Assembly: GCA_905221605.1 (NCBI GenBank)
Contig: CAJNDS010000209.1
Coordinates: 1-64,000, forward strand
Length of the DNA: 64,000 nt
Reading direction: 5' to 3'
Origin: Symbiodinium natans
Lineage: Eukaryota; Sar; Dinophyceae; Suessiales; Symbiodiniaceae
Shown here: one piece after another, positions 29,701-41,089 of the stretch
How positions within the stretch are numbered: the stretch's first letter is position 1
Layout: each line of letters begins with the position of its first letter
Translations under genes and position numbers: made by a program
The notes under the pieces: generated by a model
What the model was told of the DNA's origin: nothing
Databases searched by the model: none
What the model saw: the letters and a program-made list of their open reading frames with translations, nothing else

Positions 29701-31715
29701 GGGATTACGCAAATAAGGGACCCCTTAATATGGACCCCCAAATAGCAGTCCTTTATAATACGAACCCAGTAAGGTACCCCCCCCCCCCCCAATTTGGGAA
29801 ACCCCCGTACAAGCAATAGGAGCAGTAAGAATAATAATGAAAGGTGCTGAGAGTGAGCAAGTGAGTGAGAGAGCGGTATCCACACTGGACTGGGAAGTGT
29901 GGCGCCGTGCCTAACGCACTTTCGGGGGTCCGAACACGTCATCGCCCCCTCGTGGAGATCTCAAATGGCTGGCCCCGGGCTCGGCAAACGTCATTGCCCG
30001 AATGAAGATCTAACGAGAGTACTAGGTACAGAAGCTCTATAGTGCAATAAAGTAGTAGGAGGACTGAAAGCTATGTTTCTTTTAGTCATAATTGTCTAGA
30101 TGTTGCCCGCTGGCGGTTTGGCACTGGGGTTCGAGGCAATTTCAGGCTGGGCGCTAGCTGATAGCTAGGAGAAATCCCAGGCGTCCTGACAAGTGCGAGA
30201 CATGAGAAGGAAAACTCCTGCCAGCAACGCCGACGCAACACGTCGTTGGGCAATTAACGCCGCCAGATGTGAGGCTGCCAAGTTACTTTTGCGCATTGCA
30301 GCATCAGACCACAATGGGTCCTCAGTTGCTTGGTCTGTCAGGCCTACCACTTTGCAGGTCCCCAGGCCAAGCAAGTTGGTTTGTGCCCAGCCGCTGTGCT
30401 GGCGGTGGCCTCGCAGCACACTTGACCATTCACCGCCAGCTCGAGCTTCTCGCCTTTGCCGTCGTAGCGGACCTTTGCTGTTTAGGGTTTGCTCGGCGCT
30501 GTGTCTGAGTCTAATAGCTGAGCAACTGGGCGCGACTGCCCTGTGAACCAGCACATCATCAACTCGCCAGCAGCACTACAGCCACAGGGCGACATCCCAA
30601 TTCACCAGCTAGTCCGACAGGACAGGGGCCCGAAAATTGATGGACTTTCTGCTGGGCCCTCATCCCTATGTGGCCAAACAACAGCTACAAGGTGAACCAG
30701 GTGACGGCCACTGATGCCCATTCATCTGCGTAGGAAGAGTTGCAGAAGCATCCGATAACGTTCTCCGACTTCCAGTCCTGAAGCCCATAGAGCTCAAACT
30801 TCAAGCAGGCTTCCATAATCATGTCACTAAGCTAGGCCAGCCCAGGAGGAGGCAAGTCAGGACCCGAACATTCGAACAGCGTTTCATCACGAAATGATGA
30901 GTCCTTGAAGGCTCGTAGCCGGAACTGTTTGCCTGGTGTTGCCACGAGCTCCCACGCCCCATGCTCATCTGGGACGCCTGAACCAAGGACTCACGCGGAG
31001 ACACTGCTTCGGGGTGAGATCAGAGCTTCAATGCAAACTGCATAGCACTTATAATATCGCGCGCCAATCATAAGTCCCAGCCTAACGACCAGCTGCCTTC
31101 CTTCAGCATCAGGGTCTCTTCGTTGGCATTGCCACTCCCGACGAGCTTCACGTAAGCGAGCGCCTGCAGTTGCAGATGTAGGGCGACAAAGAGAAATCGC
31201 ATGTCGCCGTTAAGAGTGAGGACTGGCCCAATGTCTGAGGTGACCGGTGAAAAGTCTACAAAAGGCGCTGATGAAGCCTCCTTTTTTCCCCCGAAACCTT
31301 AAACAAGAAGTTGTGCAAGGCAGGCTGCTGTGAACTCGACGGACTTGGTCTTTCCCAGCGAAAGGCCCGTCTTTCCATCCAGGCGATAGGAATTTCCTCG
31401 AGGTTCACTTGTTCTCAACTCTTGGGTTTAAGTGCCCAGCCCTGGCTGAACTGAGACACGCTACAAACTCAAAGCAGAAGGCGGGGGACTGGAGTTTAAC
31501 TTCATCGCGTCCCCAACGACAAGATCAAACAAGCTGTTGAAGAACTCCTCAAGAACAGACTGAAACTTGATTGCCGAGAAACGACCCCTTTCCACCTTCC
31601 ATTGCCTGACTCAACCTCAAGCCCCCCCAAAACCCAAGCGCCAAGACACCGCCTTCCGTGGATGCTGCCTTGCCGTCGAACTTCATCACTCCGCCGGCGG
31701 AGCCCCGGTTTGTCA
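26795..31715 (-). CDS. Large modular gene, module 1: laminin-G-like domain in nine exons
   Basis: Exon blocks in transcription order: 31660-31715 (GGVMKFDG), 31315-31400 (YRLDGKTGLSLGKTKSVEFT), 31093-31170 (AYVKLVGSGNANEETLMLKE), 30904-30980 (HGAWELVATPGKQFRLRAFK), 30692-30777 (DWKSENVIGCFCNSSYADEW), 30370-30470 (VRYDGKGEKLELAVNGQVCC), 29570-29652 (VHLGFVPGAQRDGVVADI), 29205-29255 (QVQLWDGVRGPERI) and 26795-26868 (EALTDADLDHLVAQFS). Together they give the order FDG, FT...VKL, W-x5-VTW, YDGxGxxLxLxVNG, W, LTDADL. This is the LamG/concanavalin-A-like jellyroll pattern, suggesting sugar or protein binding outside the cell. All nine blocks recur in modules 2 and 3. The last intron is about 2.3 kb instead of about 0.45 kb because it holds the FAD oxidase sequence. 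Confidence 0.65.
27580..28958 (-). pseudogene. Sarcosine-oxidase-like FAD amine oxidase, intronless, one frameshift
   Basis: It starts at ATG 28958 with a hydrophobic Gly/Leu-rich N-terminus (GGLGGLGGLGLAGWYFYKR, a possible membrane anchor). The Rossmann FAD motif follows (TLVVGGGVMGLSTAAALAAR ... ILID), then SWGVTRASHFR. The C-terminal half has LIITAGPWTNQVL, the RCLYQCTPDLHMILG segment with the Cys that binds flavin covalently in monomeric sarcosine oxidases, and ACGFSGSGFQFAPAIA, ending at TGA 27580. Length (about 460 codons) fits the family, which oxidises N-methyl or cyclic secondary amines. The frame breaks at the C-run 28574-28578: one fewer G on the coding strand than needed. This is either real inactivation or a homopolymer sequencing error. 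The C-terminus FQL is not a classical peroxisomal signal. There are no introns; it is nested in an intron of the large gene, same strand. Confidence 0.8.
29039..29060 (-). other. Weak candidate spliced-leader relic upstream of the FAD oxidase
   Basis: The minus strand reads GGTTGG then GTAGCCGATTGCGATG. This matches the relic at 23580-23601 over GTAGCC-ATTGCG with a one-base insertion but lacks the 3' GGCTCAAG. It is 81 nt upstream of the ATG at 28958. It could be a decayed leader or chance. Confidence 0.2.
30778..30903 (-). other. Intron with GA donor, module 1
   Basis: A 126-nt intron: exon ...TTCAAG^GACTCA and ...TTCAG^GACTGG exon. The phase-0 junction that joins RLRAFK to DWKSENVIGC requires a GA donor. 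AGGACT is duplicated at both ends. The homologous introns in modules 2 and 3 show the same boundary. Confidence 0.6.
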
Positions 31716-32424
31716 CCTTATTTACGGGTTCTTCCTCTTCAGGCAGACGTTCAAGGGGCGAGAGTCGCCCTCATCACAAGGGCAGCATGTAGCAAAGCCC
31801 AAGTGTAGAGACATTGCTCTTGTATATCGTGTTTGGGCTCACTCCATCTGGGGTCCTAAGTGGCAAACGTTTCCTACAGCCATTCTGTGGGATGGCTTTT
31901 TGTCGACCCCTAGGCGCGTGGCCGCGCTTGCCGCCATCGATCGCTTTTGGACTTCTGGGCTCGCGACATGCTGTGGACGTGCTCGCGAAATTGTCATCGC
32001 GTATTTCTGGGACCGCGCAAGTGAAACTGTCGGCTCTCGCGGATGTCCGCTTGCGAAATGCGATACTCATCACTTTTGGACGTCTGGGCACGGGTAATGT
32101 TCTTTGCTTCTCTCGGTCTGCCGTGCTCTTGGAAAGTTTGCATGAAGCCTAATCCTTAAAGGGCTTTGGGCAAGCTCTTGGCGTGCTAGGATCTTCCTCA
32201 AGTGCCAATGGGGATCGTCTGCAGCGCTTGGACTGGTCTCGGCAGACATGCCCTTAAACCATTAGAATGTTCTTTCATGTCCCCGGTCTCTGACTGTTTG
32301 GGCTCTACACTGGCAGACGATCCTCGCCTGAAGCACAGAAATGCAACTAGATAACGATTGAGTTTCAGTTTTCTCGCTGGGAAGAGCCTGACGCTGTGAT
32401 CTTCACAGAATCTACATAAGCTCT

Positions 32425-34090
32425 TTGAGGCCATGGCAGTCGAGATGTCCCCCTTTACGCGTACAGCCTGGATGCCGGCCACAGACCTGAGCTCCGGAGT
32501 CTCTAGGCGTCGGTAACTTTTGAGATATGTTGGGCATCTTGGATTTGGGTGCAACACTCTCGTGCGCTGCCGTGCTTTGATGTGAGTACTGTTAGGTCCC
32601 GGACCCACAAGCTGACACCCTGGGCCTTTCATGCACAGAAATAAGCAAGCCTGGGCATCAAATCAACCAAGCTGCTTCTTGCAGCACACTTGTCCTTAGC
32701 ACTAGGGAACACAAGGGTATGGTCTGCAAAGGTCTGGCATCTCTCGACAGCTTCCCCATTCCTTCGGACCACACTGGAAGCCTCTGCCAGGGAAGCCTTC
32801 ACAACTCAATTTGCGATCAACACAAGGACCTTGATTGTAACACAAGGCGTCGTGTGCAATTGCTGCCGCATGCTGGCGCGTCAGCGACGGGTACCTCGTC
32901 TGCGTGGCACTGGATGCCTGGGCCCAGCGTGGGATGGAGCCCCAGACTGTTGAACCGCAAATTAAACCCCCTGCCCACTTCGAACCGCAAACGATGGAGA
33001 CTACTGAACCCTCGACCGCTAACCCACGACTCAGGTCCCTTCTTGCCAATCGCAAGAGTCCTCCGCAGCTCTGGCAGTCTGCAGCGGCCGGGCAAAGCAC
33101 ACGTTTCGCCGCCGGCTCGGATGCTGCGTCGCAGGCGTCCCGACTCCTCGGATGCTTCTGGAGCAGCTTTAGGAATTACAGGCCTAGCCTAGCATTCTTC
33201 GATGGGGAGGCGGCAGCCCTCGCTGTTAAGCCCATAAGCCCATACTTGTGTGCAAAAGACCTGTTGCTTCTGAAGCGATTCGAAGCCACAGCAGTACCTA
33301 GGAAACCTCCATTCCAGCAGCCAGGAAGCACCACCTTTCCTGTGGCAGGCACCTGCATTGGCAGAAGGCATGGAACACAGATGCATCACTCTGCACCTAT
33401 CTTGGAAGGCACAGCCCCCCCCACCCCACCTGGCAAGTCACAGACCGCTTCTCAATAACCTCCACCAAGCCACAGCTGTCGTCGCACTCCTGCGCACACA
33501 GGCACCTCAACTGTTCCTTCTGGCAGTCTTCTGACTAGCCTTTGTGGCGTCGGCGCTGTGCGCTTGATCTCCTATCGGTCCACATCGGAACACTCAGCCC
33601 CTGGGCCAACTCTAGTACAAAGTCTGCAGCTTCAACCCTAGCAACATGCGCTGGGCAAGGACCCTCCTTCGTCTCATCCCAGCTGATGGAGATCCAGGAG
33701 GCCTCGTAGCAGCACTCTTCCGCCTCACGCGGCCGCAACGATGCAAGACCAGCCCCAAGTGCTCAAAGGCAGACATGCTTCACACCCATGGCCCATGGCC
33801 CATCAGTTCCAGCAAGATTGCTGCTCACCAGTCAGCCGGCACATCTACCAGCACCTCTGACCCCCCGTCTTGGACTGCCCAGAATTACAGCACCCGCGAC
33901 CCCAAGCCCTCAAACGCACATAAGCCCCAAACCCAAACCCTCTCCCGAAACCCAATTCCCCTGAATCCCAGTCATAGATGTTTCTTTGTGGCTCTAAAGC
34001 CGACATCCAGTTGCCTTGCACTGGTCCATCTTGCATGGCTCGGTTCTGTCGGCCGGCTTGGCCACAAAGCCTTCCATGTCAAAGCGTGGC
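32425..34090 (-). CDS. Large modular gene, module 1: TSP1-like and Cys-rich exons
   Basis: Blocks in transcription order: 34005-34090 (GFVAKPADRTEPCKMDQCKA); 33650-33728 (AEECCYEASWISISWDETKE, the Trp pair of a TSP1-like domain); 33428-33496 (QECDDSCGLVEVIEKRSVTC, the CxxxCG...RSVTC core); 33320-33355 (PATGKVVLPGC, the closing strand); 33050-33110 (LCPAAADCQSCGG); 32850-32935 (GPGIQCHADEVPVADAPACG then SNCTRR); 32425-32495 (AGIQAVRVKGDI). Each has a partner in modules 2 and 3. TSP1 repeats are extracellular adhesion modules. Here one domain is split over three exons and the first strand has a doubled Cys. A plus-strand frame at 32904-33458 is the shadow of these exons. Confidence 0.6.
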
Positions 34091-34334
34091 TTCGAGCTCG
34101 GCGCAGGGACTGCTCTCAACTCAAAGCAAAGTTTACTTAGTGTTGGAGTTGGCTGTAGGAGCTCAACGAGAAAGGGCAATGCCTTCTACTTCATATTCCA
34201 GGCAGGCAGGTGCAAGTACAACGCCCCGCTCCTTGCATTGCCCGCGAGTTGCCATTGCTGCTAGGCGCTTCATCATAGGGATCCATCTGAAGTTCAGCGA
34301 ATGTCACCCCCCCGAGCCCCCACCCCCTACAGTT

Positions 34335-35185
34335 TCTGCGCCTGAAGGACATGTGAAGGAATCGCAGGATGCCCGGACCGTCGTGGTGGTGCTTGTGGAG
34401 GTGCTCGTAACAGCGGGTGTGGTTGTGGCTCGGACGCCGGGTTGCTCCCACCAAGGCTTCTTTGGAACTCCGGCGCACGTCACGGGGTAGTGCGCCAGCT
34501 CGCCCGGCAGCTTCGTGGTAGGTGCGATAAGGTTTCCTCAGCTTATCTCTCCTTTGTGGGGGTGGGGTAAAGGGGTGGAGGGGGGGGGCACCTAATTAGC
34601 ACCGAGGGAGAAGGAACCCCGCAAGCAGCCCACCCTTTTGATAAGCCCTGGCGCCACTGGGGCAGTGGGTCGAGGCGAGGCTGCTGACAGATTCGTCGCA
34701 CCTCGGTGCTGAACATGATTTGCCCCGCACTGTGTGCCGAAATTGTGGGTTTGAGATGGCTTGAGCTTGAACTCACACCCTGAGTCCCCGGCGTGCATCC
34801 CTCCTTTTTTGTGCAGGCCTCAGCGCTGCGCAGATCGCAGGTCTGGTTCTGGTACCTCGGCAAGGGGGTGGCACGCGCGATCGGTCGCACACTGGTCGAT
34901 TCGATCGGTTGTTGAAGGAATTTTGCCACAGTCGCGTTGAAGGTTTGGGGCGGCTGGTGCGAAAGAACCCTGCACGCAAGCAGCGCAGCCCCATCATATC
35001 CCACCAACGTGACCGACCGACACCACGAACAAGCTCCCAACATCAAGCACCCGATTGTAGAAGCATGACACGATCATCGCCAGCAACCCTGCTGAGTGAC
35101 GCACTGAACCGACCTGCAGCGCTTCTCCTGGGTGCAGAGGGCTCTACATGCCGCCAGGCTCGCCACACCTGCCCAGAGGGGGAAT
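34335..35185 (-). CDS. Large modular gene, module 1: PAN-like, PSI-like and Thr-rich linker
   Basis: Blocks in transcription order: 35101-35185 (GVASLAACRALCTQEKRC then RSVQC, a PAN/apple-like Cys pattern); 34777-34860 (YQNQTCDLRSAEACTKKEGC, PSI-like); 34651-34712 (RCDESVSSLASTHCPSG); 34335-34530 (KLPGELAHYPVTCAGVPKKP, WWEQPGV, a Thr/Ser-rich linker TTTPAVTSTSTSTTTT, then ASCDSFTCPSG). The Thr-rich stretch is the kind usually O-glycosylated as a spacer in secreted proteins. It follows the last LamG exon of module 2 (35715) by only about 530 bp with no visible start region, which favours one continuous gene. Confidence 0.6.
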
Positions 35186-35714
35186 GATTCTTCACTCAGC
35201 TTGTGCGCCTTTGGGCGGTTGAGGATGTTGAGGCTGGGGTGGAGTGGTCCTGCGATGTGCCTGCGCGCTGTTTTTCCTGGCCCCATAACAACAATTTTGG
35301 GCTGCATTGCAGAAGGCGACGCTACGCGGGCAAGGGTCATGTGACGTAGATCGACCAACTGCAATGACGACAGCGATGGGTCCGATAGGGATAGCGAGTC
35401 TTCCGAGAGCTTCCGGCACTCCTGGCCCTCTTGCCTGTGTGGGTCGAGATGATGTCGTCCGGGCAATGGAGATTCTGGACCTTTGACCACGTTGCGGCCT
35501 CATAGTGCTGGGGCAATCAGAGTAGAATGTACAGGTCAAGCAACACAAAAAAATAGTAAGTAAACCCCCACCTTAACCTCTTCTTTGAAGGGCTTCCTAC
35601 GTTGGCTGTCTCTCATGATTATCTGAATAAAGCTCCTGTGAATCTCGTTGGCTTCGGCAATCTGAAGAATGAGACAGCGAAAGACAGGAAGAAACAACAG
35701 CCTTCATCTTGATC

Positions 35715-38320
35715 TCTGCCAAAGGAGCTTGTGAGAATTGGGCCCCGATGTGGTCGAGGTCCGCATCGGTCAGGACCTCAACACTTCGACTCTTGCAGTA
35801 GCCTGTAGCCTCAGCCTAGACCGAATTCAAGCCTGTGGAAGCCCTTCCGTTGAAACACCCCTAAACCCTAAACCCTAAAAAACCCTAAACCCTAAACCCT
35901 ACACCCTAGGGTTTGAACCCTGTTTGCGGCTAGGACTGCTGCACTGCCCAAACCCCAAACCCGAAACCGACTTCGCCAGTCTCAGATTGGACGTCACATG
36001 GCGAAGCGCCCCTGAAAGATTCGCGGGGCAAGCAAAAGTTAGAAGAGCTCCTACTTAAAACCACTTGAGATGTACGAAAACGGTCGCCCCTTATTCTAGC
36101 CCTTCTTAAAGATACATGTATATACATATATGCATGTATACATATTCATTTTATATATATATATATATACATGTATATATGTGTGTGTGGGGTGCGTATC
36201 CCAAGTTCTAGGGCCATCATTCAGAGTCCCAGCTCCCGATCTTCTGGGCCAAGGACTCCATCCCAGAGCTGGACCTGGGAATGTCGGATTTCTGTTTGAT
36301 TATATGTCGATATGTATATACATCTATGTGGTGAAAATCTTCAATCTTCGGTTTCTTGTGTGAATCCATATTGCGCTCTCCCATCTTCGAAAACGCACAA
36401 AAACAAATACAGTAGAGGGTCTGAAGCGGTCCTAGATCCCGCCACTACATCGCCATGACCCGACTGGTCATTCTAGGACTGCGCGAGGTCACTAGGTCAC
36501 TAGGTTATGGCCCTGCTGCCTGTCGTCAGCTGCCTAGCTGGGCCCATGCCTCAAGCTGACAAGCCTTCTTAGGCCCACAGTGAAACTTCGATAAGCTTCG
36601 TATAGCATTGCAACTGGCGGTGCGTTGGGATTACGAACCATCTCCTGGTGTGTGAACCACAGAAATGCCCAAAACACTTGTCCGCCAACCCAACACCCCT
36701 GAATAAAACCCCCAAGCCCGAAACCCAAACCGCCCCCCTCTAAGGTCCACCGAGACGCTGCATGAACCTCGGCAGAAGCACCCGGCCGCGAAGCACCCGG
36801 AACAAGGCCCATATGGACGGGCGCCTCGCCTGGGATTCTACATTATGGGCCAACTGTATACACACATATATATATATATATATAGAGGATCAGAATGTAG
36901 TGTTCATGGGGTCGCATTTTCGGGAGGATGGCTAGTTTGTCGGTGTTTTGTATGCGACTGTCATGATTGCGTTTCACAGGCGGAAGGCTGCCAAGGTATG
37001 CCGAGGTGCTGTTCTGCAACCCGACATCGGACCAGCCAGGCTCCTAGGCTCTCTACCATTCCGCAACGGCTAGCAAAAAAAAACAACAGGTAGTTGAGAG
37101 TTGCGACTTGCGCAAGCTGAGGCATCCCATGATGTCGCATGCAAACCATAGACCTGCACCTAGCTTCGGTGCTGGCCGAAGCAATGCAGCAGACTTTTCC
37201 GTTGACCACCAGATCGAGGTCTTTCCCCTTGCCGTCGTAGCGGACCTCGGCTGGACCGCTTTACAGGTAGGTGCTCTCTTGTCGCTTGCTTGCCCCGAAC
37301 TTAGCGGACCTACTGCCGATCCTGCCAATGCAAGGCGAAATCCAACAGTGCGGGTGACCACCACCGTCGCCCACTCATCGGCATAGGAGGAGAGGCAAAG
37401 GCACCCGATCGAGGCCTGGGAGTGCGAATCCTGCGGGACAACAAAGGACAGCGAGAAGACATTTTGCAGCTTTGTGAGGAACATCTACGCTAATTTAAGT
37501 TCTTACATGTTTTCTGTGACTTCGTTCCATTCTCGTTCTGGCTACGAGTGCACCGACTGCTCGAGTGGCGGTTGCTGTGCCGTCCTTGAAGGATCGAAGC
37601 CGGAACTGCTTAAGCGGTGTGGCCACGAGTTCCCAAGCACCATAATCGTCTGGGCCACCTCTGCACACACAACCCTAAACACAGGTCTACGATCTACTCA
37701 AGTCTCGACTGGTAGAACAGTAAGAATACAGTGACTACTACAGCACTTCCAAACTGCACGGGGCGAACTTCCCCATGACTGCGGACCTAGCCTTCCTTCA
37801 GCATGACAGTCTCCTCGTCTGCGTCGCTACTCCCGATAAGCTTCACGTAAGCGATAGCCTGAGGAGATGTTTCAACAGCAGTAACATGACCTCCGTCAGA
37901 AAGTCTCATGCTACCAGCGATGCCCCGATGTGAAATGATCGAAACCTAGCATATCTTGTAAGACAAGCTGCAGTGAACTCGGCCGACTTCGTCGTTCCCA
38001 GCAGAAGGCCCGTCTTGCCGTCGAGACGATACGAATGCCCTAAGTGGAGTCCCATGAAAATGTTCAACATCCGCCGTGATGCCCGGAGAAGACGGGATGA
38101 CACAATGGCAAGAATCGAAGCAGTCAAGGCCAAAACAAAACGCGAAACGACAAAGCGCAACACTTCCAGCTCAAGCTAGCATTTTGTTCAGCGAGCACAG
38201 GTACATGCACTTAAGCTGGGGCATGGAGCTTGGCCACCAAGTCGCCATCCCCTGCAGGCTGGGCCGCGTCTCCGTCGAACTTCACCGAGCCACCGGAGGC
38301 GCCCTCGTTCACCACCTGCG
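35715..38320 (-). CDS. Large modular gene, module 2: laminin-G-like domain in nine exons
   Basis: Blocks: 38221-38320 (NEGASGGSVKFDGDAAQP), 37960-38040 (YRLDGKTGLLLGTTKSAEFT), 37790-37865 (AIAYVKLIGSSDADEETVML), 37585-37661 (YGAWELVATPLKQFRLRSFK), 37340-37430 (DSHSQASIGCLCLSSYADEW then VVVT), 37150-37248 (VRYDGKGKDLDLVVNGKVCC), 36745-36833 (VHMGLVPGASRPGASAEVHA), 36238-36280 (SQVQLWDGVLGPED), 35715-35792 (EVLTDADLDHIGAQFSQA). Order and phase match modules 1 and 3. Introns are short and unrelated in sequence; one holds TA repeats (36119-36190), and telomere heptamers lie at 35859-35910 beside the last exons. The fold and likely binding role are inferred from the LamG pattern. Confidence 0.65.
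37431..37584 (-). other. Intron with GA donor, module 2
   Basis: A 154-nt intron: exon ...TTCAAG^GACGGC and ...CCGCAG^GATTCG exon. It joins RLRSFK to DSHSQASIGC in phase 0. The nearby alternative GC donor would shift the phase. Same position as the introns at 30778-30903 and 45447-45540. Confidence 0.6.
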
Positions 38321-38565
38321 GTTGGGTGCGAAAAACAAAAACCTGTGCCGTAGTCTGCGGTATGGATCTTACTTGACAGGACTGCCTAGCAGGCCGGTCA
38401 CCTGACCGGACGTACATCAGACCCCAACCCTCCAAGGTCATAAGTGTAAGATTTGAAGACGCTGCCCGAGCCCTTCCACTCAAAACACCCCTGCTTGAAT
38501 GGGCGACGTTTACTTCTTTAAAAAGGGCCAAGGAGATTGCAACGTCGGAACTCCACTTTCCGAGG

Positions 38566-40470
38566 CCGTGGCAGTCGATGCCTTTCTCTTCACATGCACT
38601 GCTCGGATCCCGGTCACAGACCTGCTGCTTAGGGTTTAGGCTCCGAGAGGATGAGAAACGCTTCGCTCTCGCTACTCAAGGCTCGCGTGGCTTGCGAGGC
38701 GGGTCGGCAATCGAGCTGTGCCACGAAATCTCAATTTGTCCAAGCTGCTTCTTGCAGCACGTGGTTCCTTGGCGGTACTAAACTCCTAAACTCCTAAACA
38801 CCTAAACTCCTAAACTCCTAAACTCCTAAACTCCTAAACTCCTAAACTCCTAAACTCCTAAACTCCTAAACTCCTAAACTCCTAAACTCCTACTCCATGC
38901 CAGTCTGGGATCCGCAGGCAAAGCACACCCACCAATGCTGAGAACATTTTGATTTTATCCGCACACTGCCTCTTCAGCCTAGACTGAAAAAGACCTCCGA
39001 AGCACGAGGAGTCCCAGCGTCTTGAGCAAGAGCTGCCGCAGGATTGCGTCTCTGGCACAGGCACCTCATCTGCCTCACACTGGATGCCTGGATCAGACTG
39101 GCTCTGATATTGCGTGGGCATGTGGCTGTTTCGAGCGAACGTAAATGCCGATGCGGTAGTTCTGCTGTTCTTGCAACAGTATGGGCTCACGTTGATCTGA
39201 CAGTCTGAGTTGCGTGAGGCCTGCCCGTTACCCAAAGGAACTGTTAGGGGTTCGACTCTCACTCTCCAGCGCGCTCTGGAACAAGCCGTACGAGCTTCCC
39301 TTGTGGTGGTTAAGGATTTGGGGTTGCTTGAGCTGCAGGCTTGAAGAGGTCAGTACCCAATGTACCCAGGCTCTCCTCCGCAGCCGTTGCAGGCCGCAGT
39401 GGCCGGGCAAAGCAGGCGATTCGCGTCAGGCTCAGTCGTTGGCTTGCAGTTGGCCCGGCTCCTTGGCGGAGGCGATCGGTACTTTCGATTCTGACACAAT
39501 CTGACTGCAGAGGCATGTGATTGGGCCTGAGGCTTGTGCTCAGAAACACGAACCATACACCCAGCAAGTGTTGCGAGTGAACTCCCACAAGCGTTGCATC
39601 CCCTTCACACCACTCCTTCCGCTCACTTCTTTCTTTGTTTCAACCGGCCTGGAGCCCCAAGCTCATCGCCACAACATGGATTTTCCAAAGAGGGCATGGC
39701 ATGTAGTCAGCCCTTCCTGTCACATTTATTTGTGTCTTCCCTTGTGGGGCTTGAGGACGAGGTCACCTACCCCACAGCCGAGAAGCACCTGCTTTCCCGT
39801 GGCAAGAACCTGCCACGGCCAATGTTGGCACATGTCAGCACAAGACAATGTGCTGCAATTAGCTCCTACAGTTCTACAGCTCAGCCCACCTGGCACGTCA
39901 CGGAGCGCGTCTCGACGACTTCCTTCAAGCCACAGCTGCTGTCGCACTCCTGTGGTGGGCCCCCCAATGGATCTTAGAAGGACAGGTGGGACCTGTCATC
40001 TCAGTGCCTGCAGTTTTGATATGCCTTGTGGGGATGGTGGAGCAATTGCAACATCAAGCCGCCTGAGACTGCCATCATCTAGCATCGAGCCCGGCATCCG
40101 TGTGCCAACAAAACCCTCAAAGCAACGGAACGCTGACTTCTCAAAGTCTTGCTCAGGTTGTGAATTGGCCTCTCCTTTGTCTCATCCCAGCTGATGTAGT
40201 CCCAGGAGGTCGCATCACAGCATTCCTCCACCTGCCACGCAACGCTGTCAAGCCTCGACAACAAGTAAAATCAAGAAAATAGTGGCTTGCCCGAAAAACC
40301 GGAACAACGTGGTTCCAAGACATTCTTGAATCCTACTGGCCTCCTGATAAACACCTTCAACCACAAGGATCTGATGATGTAGGTCTTGCCTTGCACGAAT
40401 CTGTCTTGCACAGCTCGGTCCTGTTGGCAGCCTTGGCCACGGAGCCTGCCCGCGCAAGCAAGGACTGCTC
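38566..40470 (-). CDS. Large modular gene, module 2: TSP1-like and Cys-rich exons
   Basis: Blocks: 40400-40470 (AKAANRTELCKTDSCKAR), 40171-40235 (VEECCDATSWDYISWDETKE), 39888-39957 (QECDSSCGLKEVVETRSVTC), 39781-39815 (LATGKQVLLGC), 39351-39425 (LCPATAACNGCGGEPGYIGY), 39010-39100 (DPGIQCEADEVPVPETQSCG then SSCSRRW), 38566-38625 (VTGIRAVHVK). This is the same order as at 32.4-34.1 kb, and the protein is visibly diverged from it, so the duplication is old. The intron between the last two blocks contains the CTCCTAAA array. Confidence 0.6.
38778..38893. repeat. (CTCCTAAA)n array, telomere-like 8-mer
   Basis: About 14 units of CTCCTAAA, one of them CACCTAAA, inside an intron of module 2. The unit differs from CCCTAAA by one inserted and one substituted base, so it may be a locally amplified telomere-repeat variant. 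Confidence 0.95.
39246..39275. repeat. Partial copy of the dispersed ~38-bp element
   Basis: GGGGTTCGACTCTCACTCTC followed by CAGCGCGC, related to GATTTCGACTCTCACTCTCC at 57334. It sits in the intron just downstream, on the minus strand, of the 39351-39425 exon. Confidence 0.35.
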
Positions 40471-41089
40471 ATGGTGCGAGTTCAGAATCAGTGGAATGAC
40501 TCTTATGCCAGGTCTTGGCGCAAAACACACCAGAAGTATGGACCTGAGTGGCCGAAGTGACGTCCGATCCACTGACCCCTGTCCCCCCGTACTCTGAACC
40601 TGCTACGACACTTCATGCACCTTGCCGTGAGGGCCCGTAAGCCCGAAGACCTAAGCCCCAAACCCGAAGGCTGAAGTGCCCGAACCCAAGCCCTAAGCCC
40701 TAAGCTCTAAGCCCTACAGTAAGCCCCAAAGCCCCAAGCCCCGATCCCTGCTGATCCAACATGCAAGGACTTGCCCTATCCGAAAGCGATGATCCCTCAA
40801 GTCCTGGAAAAATGAAGGTAGGGTCCCGGCCCTTCAAACAAGCCCTCGCCCGTGCCGACTCCAAGCCCGTGCGAGGTGGCGTGTGTCTATTAGAGATAGG
40901 TACATCTAAAAAGAATCATGTGTATTTTTATGCCTAGTAGTCCAGTAACCTGGCAAATTAAAGGTTAACCTTTGGGATTATAAGGGCATTATACTACCCC
41001 AAAATGGCTGAAGGTTACCTACTCTACTACTAGGTACGTAAGTATACACAGACACTGCCAGCATTGCCAAGTAAGCCCCACTGCTCCCA

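Noticed and set aside
39240-39260. GGGGTTCGACTCTCAC as a tRNA T-arm
   Set aside because: No matching T-stem partner, acceptor stem or anticodon arm; it belongs to the dispersed 38-bp element.
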